Source: a virus
Direction: 5' to 3' (one strand)
IMG/VR virus record: IMGVR_UViG_3300047300_000661
Coordinates: 1-21,659 of that record
DNA length: 21,659 nucleotides
Shown piece by piece: positions 3,346 through 11,200 of the stretch. Numbering within the stretch: the first letter of the stretch is position 1; the number at the start of each line of letters is the position of its first letter. The notes under the pieces were generated by a model. It was not told the origin of the DNA. It worked only from the letters and a program-made list of their open reading frames with translations, and did not search any database. Position numbers and translations under genes: made by a program.

Positions 3346-5226
3346 ATGGGACACTTAATGGGACGTAAGCCAGGTAAGGTAGACATCTCCAAGAAGGAAG
3401 CCCAGGAACGGGTACTCCTCAAACTAGCCGAGGGTATGACGATTACGGCGGCTATGGCTACCGTCAACCGCAACGATACGACTTTTAGACAATGGGTGAT
3501 GCAATCACCTGAGTTCAAGGAACGTTCTGAGAAAGCCCGCTTAGAGGGCAAAGGGGTCAAGGCTGACCTTAAGGACTTAAAAGACATCTCCTTCCCTGAC
3601 TTCTGTGAGCAGTTCCTAGATACCAAACTCTTCCCCCACCACCTCAACTGGTACGATATGATTGAGGGTCGGGAACCTAGGTGGCTACATCCTGCTATGA
3701 CCTATGAGCCAGCAGCGATGAACAGAATCCTGATTAACGTACCACCTGAGCACGCTAAGTCTACGGTCATTACGACCAACTACGTGGTCTACCGAATTGT
3801 AACCAACCCTAACACTAGAGTCATTATCGTCTCTAAGACTCAGGGTATGGCTCGTAAGTTTCTGGGGGCAATTAAGACTAGACTCTCACACCCAGCCTAT
3901 ACTAAACTGCAGGTTGCCTTTGGTCCGAACGGTGGATACAAGGCTGATGCCACCCAGTGGCAAGCAGATATGATTTACCTAGGTACTGGTCGAGACTCAG
4001 GCGAGAAAGACCCAACGGTCCAAGCCCTAGGTATTGGTTCCCAGATTTACGGTGCTCGTGCTGACTTGATTATCGTCGATGACGCAGTGATGGGTTCAAA
4101 TGCCCACGAGTGGGAAAAACAGATGGATTGGCTTCAGAAGGAAGTTATCACCCGTCTTGGTCGACACGGTAAATTAATTATCGTTGGAACCAGAGTGGCA
4201 CCGATTGACCTCTACAAGATGTTGCGTGACCCAGGGCAGTGGAGCGGTGGCAAGTCACCCTTCACCTACGCTGCTATGCCAGCCGTTCTTGAGTTTGATG
4301 AGAAGCCTGCTAACTGGAAAACCTTATGGGCTAAATCAGACCAACAAGAAAACGAATTGGACGAACCTGATGAGAACGGACTTTATCCCAAGTGGGACGG
4401 ACCTTCTCTCTTTACGCGTCGCTCTGAAGTCGCTCCGTCAGTATGGGCTATGGTCTACCAGCAAGAAGACGTCCAAGAGGACAGCATCTTCTCACCGCTG
4501 TGTGTGCAATCATCCGTCAACGGAATGCGAAAGCGCGGACCGCTAAAGGCAGGAACGCCAGGACATCCTAAGCACTTAGAGTCAACCTATACAGTTATGG
4601 GTCTTGACCCTGCTATGGCAGGTGCTACAGGTGCCGTCATCTGTACCTACAACAGAGCCGACGGAAAGATTTATGTTTTAGATGCAGTCAATATGACTGA
4701 ACCAACCCCAGCCAAGATTCAGAATCTGATTGAGGATTGGGTCGAGAAGTATCGACCACAAGAAGTACGAATTGAAATCAACGCTCACCAGAAGGCTTAC
4801 GCCCTGGATGAAAACTTAAGAAACTTTTTAGCCCAGTATGGGTGCCAGTTGAACTCACACTTCACTGGTAAGAATAAGTGGGACACCTCTTTTGGTGTGG
4901 CATCTATGGCAATGCTATTTGGTAATGCACGTGATGGACGTTTCCAAGATAACAACGTAATCGAACTGCCTTCTAACGAAGGTTCCGAGGGTCTTAAGAC
5001 CTTGGTTCAAGAGTTGATTACTTGGAAGCCAGACACCAAGAACCCTACCGACTGCGTTATGGCTTTATGGTTTGCGGTAATTCGTATACGCGAGTTAATG
5101 CAACAGTCATCCAGAGTGGGACAGTACCAGACAAACCGATGGGCAACACGGGCACAGATGTCTAATCGTGGCTCACTGAATTTAGATGAAGCCTTTGCAG
5201 AGCAATGGGCACAAACTTACGGATAG
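3346..5226 (+). CDS. terL: Terminase large subunit with N-terminal HTH, 626 aa
   Basis: This is the packaging motor ATPase-nuclease that drives DNA into the prohead and cuts the concatemer. The ATPase domain carries a variant Walker A, PPEHAKST (133-140), Walker B LIIVDD (241-246) and a coupling motif in IIVGTR (278-283). The C-terminal RNase H-like nuclease shows GLDPA (Asp421), RIEIN (Glu477) and NPTDC (Asp569), the expected acidic triad. Residues 15-60 form a helix-turn-helix-like segment (LLKLAEGMTITAAMATVNRN and TTFRQWV) of the kind normally found in small terminases, and no separate small terminase gene is seen. Two in-frame ATGs (3346 and 3358) are possible; the second has GGGA seven bases upstream. 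It is the first gene of the rightward unit. Confidence 0.95.
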   Translation: MGHLMGRKPGKVDISKKEAQERVLLKLAEGMTITAAMATVNRNDTTFRQWVMQSPEFKERSEKARLEGKGVKADLKDLKDISFPDFCEQFLDTKLFPHHLNWYDMIEGREPRWLHPAMTYEPAAMNRILINVPPEHAKSTVITTNYVVYRIVTNPNTRVIIVSKTQGMARKFLGAIKTRLSHPAYTKLQVAFGPNGGYKADATQWQADMIYLGTGRDSGEKDPTVQALGIGSQIYGARADLIIVDDAVMGSNAHEWEKQMDWLQKEVITRLGRHGKLIIVGTRVAPIDLYKMLRDPGQWSGGKSPFTYAAMPAVLEFDEKPANWKTLWAKSDQQENELDEPDENGLYPKWDGPSLFTRRSEVAPSVWAMVYQQEDVQEDSIFSPLCVQSSVNGMRKRGPLKAGTPGHPKHLESTYTVMGLDPAMAGATGAVICTYNRADGKIYVLDAVNMTEPTPAKIQNLIEDWVEKYRPQEVRIEINAHQKAYALDENLRNFLAQYGCQLNSHFTGKNKWDTSFGVASMAMLFGNARDGRFQDNNVIELPSNEGSEGLKTLVQELITWKPDTKNPTDCVMALWFAVIRIRELMQQSSRVGQYQTNRWATRAQMSNRGSLNLDEAFAEQWAQTYG

Positions 5227-5233
5227 GAAACCA

Positions 5234-7000
5234 ATGGCATTAACAATGGAGCAGGTTGCAGCCAGAGTTCAATCTCTGCGCTATCGCAACAATGAGCGTG
5301 ATGCACGCAACCTTGACGTCCTTGCTGTCCGTAAGGGCAAGATTTCTGAAGTCTATCCTGACTTCTTCCCAGATGGTGTTGATGCTAACGTAGTAGCCAA
5401 CTTCATTGATATCGTCGCACGCGACCTATCAGAAGTTATGGCTCCGCTTCCTGCAGTCAACTGCTCTGCAGCCAATGCTGTCAATGACCGTGCACGTAAC
5501 TTCGCTGATAAGCGTACTCGTATTGCTGCTAACTATTTCCAGCATTCTGATTTGGCTGTACAGATGTACTCAGGTTCTGACTGGTACATCACCTTTGGTT
5601 TCGTCCCTTTCATTATTGAATTAGACGAAGAAAGCAAGATGCCTCGCATCCGCGTAGAAAACCCAGTGGGGGCTTACCCAGAGTTTGACCGCTACGGACG
5701 CTGTGTTGCATTTGCTAAACGATATATGATGACACTAGGCGAACTCGTTACTCAGTTCCCTGAATACGATTCAATGCTCCTTGGACCAATGGGTTACAAG
5801 CAGGACTTGAATGCTCAGGTTGAGTTAATTCGCTATTACGACAAGGACCAGTCGGTCATCTATATTCCATCAAAGGACAACCTGGTACTGTCACGGGCGA
5901 TGAACCCTATCGGCAAGATGATGGTTGTAATCGCACGCAAGCCATCTATCGATGGTGAACTACGTGGACAATTTGATGATGTTCTTGGTATCCAGTTGCT
6001 ACGCAACCGCTTCGCGTTGCTTGCAATGGAAGCAGCAGAAAAATCTGTTCAGGCTCCTATCGTACTTCCACAAGATGTACAAGAACTTCAGTTGGGTGGA
6101 GATGCGGTTATCCGTACTGCAAACCCAGCAGGCGTTCGTCGCGTAGACCTTAACCTTCCTCAAGGTGCTTTCACTGAACAGCAACTGCTTAACTCAGAAC
6201 TGCGCGTTGGCGCACGTTATCCTGAAGGACGTACAGGAAACATTGATGCCTCTATTGTCACTGGACAAGGCGTACAGGCTCTTATGGGTGCATTCGACAC
6301 CCAAGTTAAATCAGCACAGGCAATCTTCGCTGCGGCACTTCGTGACGTAATCAGCGTTTGCTTTGAAGTTGATGAGAAGATTTATCCAGAAGAGAAGACC
6401 ATTCGTGGTGTTGACGCTGGTTCACCGTACGAGATTACGTACAAGCCTTCTAAGGACATCAAGGGTGACTACTCAGCCGATGTTCGTTACGGAATGCTTG
6501 CTGGTCTTAACCCTGCACAGGGTCTTATCTTTATGCTACAAGCACTTGGTGGCGGTCTTATCTCTAAGGATATGGCTATGCGTGAACTTCCATTCACAGT
6601 TAACGTCACACAAGAACTAGAAAAGATTGAAATTGAGAAGATGAGAGATTCTCTTCTTGGTTCCATTACTGCCTATACACAAGCCATCCCACAAATGGCT
6701 GCATCTGGCGGAGATGCCTCAGAGGTAGTTCGTAAAATTGCTGCGGTTATCAAGGCACGCCAAAAGGGACAGGCGCTTGAGGATGCTATTGAAGCAACCT
6801 TTGCCCCTCAGCAACAAGTTCCTCCTGCTGGGGCAGCACCTATGGTTGAGCAACCGTCCCCTGCTCCCGCCGCTACTCCAGCAGGAGGCGCTCTTCCACC
6901 TGAAGCGGGACAACCTGCACCAGATGTTATGAGCATTCTTTCAAGCCTCACTGCCTCAGGCGAAGCAGGCGGAAGTGTAAGAACAATCGCACGTAAATAG
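5234..7000 (+). CDS. Portal protein, 588 aa
   Basis: The dodecameric portal forms the DNA channel at one capsid vertex and docks the terminase. The assignment rests on position directly after the large terminase, suitable length and a portal-like N-terminal region (VANFIDIVARDLSEVMAPLP, about residues 56-75). A central mixed alpha/beta body and a long Pro/Ala/Gln-rich C-terminal tail (last 65 residues or so) follow. The ORF is open to 5186, but ATG 5234 is chosen because AGGAAA lies just upstream and it begins 7 nt after the terminase stop. The low-complexity tail probably projects into the capsid or tail lumen. The specific portal family is not identified. Confidence 0.85.
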   Translation: MALTMEQVAARVQSLRYRNNERDARNLDVLAVRKGKISEVYPDFFPDGVDANVVANFIDIVARDLSEVMAPLPAVNCSAANAVNDRARNFADKRTRIAANYFQHSDLAVQMYSGSDWYITFGFVPFIIELDEESKMPRIRVENPVGAYPEFDRYGRCVAFAKRYMMTLGELVTQFPEYDSMLLGPMGYKQDLNAQVELIRYYDKDQSVIYIPSKDNLVLSRAMNPIGKMMVVIARKPSIDGELRGQFDDVLGIQLLRNRFALLAMEAAEKSVQAPIVLPQDVQELQLGGDAVIRTANPAGVRRVDLNLPQGAFTEQQLLNSELRVGARYPEGRTGNIDASIVTGQGVQALMGAFDTQVKSAQAIFAAALRDVISVCFEVDEKIYPEEKTIRGVDAGSPYEITYKPSKDIKGDYSADVRYGMLAGLNPAQGLIFMLQALGGGLISKDMAMRELPFTVNVTQELEKIEIEKMRDSLLGSITAYTQAIPQMAASGGDASEVVRKIAAVIKARQKGQALEDAIEATFAPQQQVPPAGAAPMVEQPSPAPAATPAGGALPPEAGQPAPDVMSILSSLTASGEAGGSVRTIARK

Positions 7001-7014
7001 AAACGTAGGGGACA

Positions 7015-7557
7015 ATGACAACACTGATTGGTATCGAATACGACGATAGTTGTGTCATTGTCGCTGACAGTCAGACAACCGACTCTGTTGGTTATATTTA
7101 TAACCATCCTCAGGTCAAGAAGATTGCAGAAGTCAACGGTTATCTAGTTGCTGGTTCTGGTGAAGTATTACCCTGCGATGTAGCACAACATATCTGGGAC
7201 CCACCAGTTCCTAGTAAGTCTGAGAAAAAAGATTTATATCATTTTATGATTGCAAAGGCTATGCCTTCGCTAAGAAAAACTTTACAGTTGAATGGCTTCA
7301 ACTTTGATGAGCCTAAGACTGAGCAGAGATTCCAATTCCTTATCGCGCTATGCGGTGAGATATTTGATGTTGATGATGAACTCTCGGTAAGTAAGAACAC
7401 TAGCGGAGTTTATGCAGCAGGCTCTGGAGCACCTTTTGCAATTGGTGCGATGCACGCAGGTGCAGATGCTTACGAAGCAATGGAGATTGCAGCAAAAGTT
7501 ACAGCATTTACCGCTGGTCCTTACATATCTAAGTCACAATTCAAACATTCTAAGTAG
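7015..7557 (+). CDS. Proteasome/HslV-like Ntn-hydrolase peptidase, 180 aa
   Basis: The sequence matches the signature of proteasome beta subunits and HslV. After Met removal it would begin with a catalytic Thr (MTTLIGI, Thr2), followed by VIVADSQTT (Asp18, equivalent to Asp17), QVKKIAEV (Lys36, equivalent to Lys33 with a two-residue insertion) and YAAGSGAPFAIGAMHAGA (Ser137, equivalent to Ser129). All four catalytic positions are present. It lacks a propeptide, so Met aminopeptidase could expose the nucleophile directly. A typical beta subunit is 170-220 aa, so it is full length. It lies 14 nt after the portal gene with RBS AGGGGAC and is followed by virion genes. A role as prohead maturation protease is inferred from position; alternatives are host-protein degradation or an Anbu-like function. 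Confidence 0.85.
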   Translation: MTTLIGIEYDDSCVIVADSQTTDSVGYIYNHPQVKKIAEVNGYLVAGSGEVLPCDVAQHIWDPPVPSKSEKKDLYHFMIAKAMPSLRKTLQLNGFNFDEPKTEQRFQFLIALCGEIFDVDDELSVSKNTSGVYAAGSGAPFAIGAMHAGADAYEAMEIAAKVTAFTAGPYISKSQFKHSK

Positions 7558-7565
7558 GAGTAACT

Positions 7566-8039
7566 ATGGCAATTGCACAAGAGAACCGTGGAGGCGCTAA
7601 CGGCGGACCACAGTACGACCCTGCAAATGTCAATGGTCAGGGTGGCGATGGACAGAGTGGACAAAACTACACAGGTTTTGCATACAGCAAGAACAAAGAG
7701 ATAAATGACCAGATGAAGGGTGCTAAGTTGGCTAAGACATCAACACCCTCAACCAGTGCTGGCAATCCTTTGGATGCTATTAAGGGGCTTCTTTCTGGTC
7801 TAACACCACTTGATGCAGAACCAACAGACCCAACTGTTCCAGTATCTAACGGAGTTAACGTTGGACGTGGTGCAGGTGAAGAGGCATTGCCTGCTGCATA
7901 CCGTGCAGACCGTCGTGAGATTGAAAACATTGACCTAATTAAAAAATATCTTCCAGATATGATTAACGCAACCCGTGTTGAAGGTGCACCTGATTCTTAC
8001 AAGCAACTCGTTAATTACCTCAAAGGTCGGGTAATTTGA
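7566..8039 (+). CDS. Probable small virion-associated protein, 157 aa
   Basis: The N-terminal third is a low-complexity Gly/Asn/Gln-rich segment (ENRGGANGGPQYDPANVNGQ, then GGDGQSGQN). A Pro/Thr-rich linker and a basic-acidic helical C-terminus follow (RADRREIENIDLIKKYLPDM, about residues 113-132). The DPANVNGQGGDGQSGQ type of start is familiar from phage structural genes, but I cannot name the family. A good RBS (AGGAG) precedes the ATG, 8 nt after the peptidase gene. The stop overlaps the next start as TGATG. It could be a head protein or a substrate of the neighbouring peptidase. Confidence 0.75.
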   Translation: MAIAQENRGGANGGPQYDPANVNGQGGDGQSGQNYTGFAYSKNKEINDQMKGAKLAKTSTPSTSAGNPLDAIKGLLSGLTPLDAEPTDPTVPVSNGVNVGRGAGEEALPAAYRADRREIENIDLIKKYLPDMINATRVEGAPDSYKQLVNYLKGRVI

Positions 8040-8215
8040 TGCAATGGATGGAAAACACTTTCTTTGACCATCTTGATAAATTTTCTACCGCGCTAGGTTA
8101 CGAGAACTTTGGCATTGCCTTTTCTTTGGCAACGATTCCTTGGCAGTCAACCGATGAGCGCGATTCATTCATCTCCTCACTTACTGGCGGAGAACAACAG
8201 AGCGAGGTGAAGTAA
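8039..8215 (+). CDS. Small hypothetical protein, 58 aa
   Basis: Translation gives MQWMENTFFDHLDKFSTALG, then YENFGIAFSLATIPWQSTDE and a polar tail ending EQQSEVK. It is aromatic-rich and probably helical. It starts inside the stop codon of the upstream gene (TGATG) and ends with TAATG shared with the giant virion gene, so it is translationally coupled on both sides. This exact fit between two real genes is the main evidence for it. An AGG about twelve bases upstream may help initiation. Function unknown. Confidence 0.72.
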   Translation: MQWMENTFFDHLDKFSTALGYENFGIAFSLATIPWQSTDERDSFISSLTGGEQQSEVK

Positions 8216-11200
8216 TGTCTTTATGGAGTGACTTCACTGACGCCCTTAAAGGCGTTGCAAAAGGTGTCGCTACTGGTGGTATTGGTGGCGGTATTGCTGC
8301 AGGATTCAAAGAGGCTGCACCTCTTGTAAAAGATGTTGCTGCTCCTGTTGCTAAGGCTATTGGAAAGCAAGCAGCAAAGACTGGCTCTGGCATTATGCAG
8401 GGGCTAGGTGCTGCAGGTTACACTCCAGGCGAAGGTCCTGGAAATGTTATTGCTCAGGCTGGTGTTCAAATTGGAACATCAAAGGTTGCAAACATTGCTC
8501 AGGCTACAACTGGCGCAGACTTAACAGAGAAGGCACGTAAGTCATTACTTGATATTAATACTGCTGCTACTGAGCGTCAAGTAAAGCAGTATGACCCACT
8601 ACTTCAGTCATCACTACTTGCAGAAAAGAAAGTATTTAGCCCGTTTATCAAGCGACCTATTTCGACTGCAGGACTTCTTGCTGACCCTACATCTCCACTT
8701 TATGATGCTGGTCAGTATGGCTCAGGATTCCAACTTAGCGATGTTCAGGATGCGTATAATCGTTCTGAAAAAGTATCACTTGGTGTATCACTTTCTAAGA
8801 CTTTACTTAACGCTGGACTACACGTTACTGGATTGTCAGATAACGCAAAAGAAGCAGGTCTTGATTTAGATAAGGCTAACCTCTGGGACGATAACGATAT
8901 TCAAAAGTACTTTGTCGACAATACTCTTGGTCGATATATGTCAGGTCTTACGGATGCTGTAGTCGGCAACGTAGCAATCCAGGGTGGTATTTCTGGTGGG
9001 CTTGCTGTAGTTAAGGCTGGGGCAAAGGCTGCGGGTTTCGTCAATACTCTTAATGTTAAAGATGTAGCGACACTTACTAAACTTGAAGACCTTGCTACTA
9101 CTCATATCAATGGTACACAGAAGACCGTATTCGGTTCTGACATTGACCGTCTAGCAACATCAAAAGATATTAATGAGATTCTAGATATTCTAGAGCCACA
9201 TTCAAATAACCCACGTCTTGCTAACCTAGTTATGCAGACAGAGGACCCATCTGTCGTTCGTGACTTCATCCTCGCAGACAAAGGATACGGTCCAGCAATC
9301 GAACGCCTTGCAACACTTAAGCGTTCAGATGACTTATGGATTATGTCTGATGCTGGTAAGGAGCATTACGCTGACTTCGTTAAGAATGGTCAGTATCGTG
9401 AACTTACTGTTGAACAGCGCCAGCGTGTTGGTGCAGCATTTGATGATTCGATTGCAAAGAATCCAAAGCATCAAGAAATTTACGACGCATTCTTGCGTGA
9501 TGAAACAATCAAGGGTCCAATCACTCCTGATATGGCGGCACGTGGAATCGAACCTGGACAGATTGACTCAGTCCCACGCGTATTCGGTAAGAATTATGTA
9601 CCAGCAGAACCTAAGGTTCTTAACGGTGTCTACACAAACGCACGCAAGCGTGCATCTGAACTACGCGTTGCTACAGTAACTCGTGATTATAGCAATGTTG
9701 GTGGAGTAACGCAGCGCCTTATAGGTCGCGGTGGTGCAACTACAGCACTTATTAAGTTTGTTTCAACAAAGATGCCACGTGGCGTGGTAACCAACTCAGG
9801 TATCCGACCATTGGATGCAATCGAGGAAATTAACGCACACTTTGATGATATTGCTGCTTTCCGTAGTGGAAACAGTATGATTAAGTTATCACCAGTTGAA
9901 TCTATCCCAGCATCTGAATATCGCCGTCGTTTTATTGCTAAATATCTAGAGGCTCAGTCTGACGGGCAGCGTGGAATTATCCTCGATGAACTCAATAAGA
10001 CTCTAATGAGAGATGTTGCCCGCACACAGGGCATTACTCGCCTACAAGATATTGACAAGTTTGTTGAAGATGCTATGAATAACATTCGTAAGTATCAGAA
10101 TGACCTAGCAGAGAACTCATTTGCTATGGACCCAAGTGGTATGCGTGTAAAGGTTGACCCAGAAACACAGCGTCAACTACGCAATGCAACACCATTGTTG
10201 CCAGTTGCAGAGATTGAGCGTCAGATTATTGCTGCTCGTCGTGGCAAGAAAGCACAAGTCACTGGTATTGGCAAAGATGTAGCACAATTTGGGTTTGAAC
10301 TTGGTAATAAGGCTTTCTCGTTCACTCAGTTGGTACGACCTTCATACATTGGTAAGAACTCAATCATTGAGCCTATGCTCGTATCAACAATGTCTCTTGG
10401 CTCAAAGGTTCTAACCGATAACTTCAAGAGTTACTCAAGCAGTATTCTTGATGATATGCGTAAAAACGCTACTATTGCGATTCGCAAGGCTAAGAATATT
10501 AATTCTTCAGAAAAGAAGGCTCTTGCTGAGGACTTTACTCGCCTAACAGAGCAGGCTAACGAATCAGTTCAGATGCTTGATAACCACGTAGCAGAGTGGA
10601 TTGATTACTTTGTTACTAAAGATGGTGTATCACCAGCAACTCGTCTATCTAATAGCGAGATTGTAAAGCGCGAACTTCGTGCAGCGGAACGAGTCATTAG
10701 GGATATCGAAGTAAAAATGAATGCTGCTGCTCCAGAGTTCAGCACATCCTTTGATAAACTTCCTTCTTTATACAACTTGACGCGTAGAACTCAGTATCTA
10801 AAGACACTTAAGAATCCTAAGTATGGCTCAGATATTGCTAATGCTGAGGCTGCAATCTCTAAGGCTGCTGGAGATATCAATACTCTAGCACCTGACCTTA
10901 ATAAGATTAATCAGTCTATTGCAGATGAGTATAAAAAGATTGAGGCAGTGTTCGCAGAACTCGGTCCAGTACAGATTGCAAAGGCGAAGAAGTTCTCTGT
11001 TGCAGATAACAAAGTAGTTGAAAGTTCAACTAAAGATACTTTCAGTGTGCGACTAGCCAATGGCGAAGTTATCGATAACATTCCTACCTTTGGCAACAAG
11101 CAGAACCTTGGTACTGCATACCAGAGCGAAATTGCTAACACTCATACACGCCAGATTGAACTTACTGGCGATAAGATTTTTGCACAAAAGGTTAATATGT

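Noticed and set aside
5186-5233. Portal start at 5186 inside the terminase gene.
   Set aside because: It would overlap the terminase by 41 nt without an RBS; ATG 5234 follows AGGAAA and lies 7 nt after the terminase stop.
6719-7107. Leftward ORFs opposite the portal C-terminus and peptidase start.
   Set aside because: They are antisense shadows of the Pro/Ala-rich portal tail with no RBS or recognisable domain.
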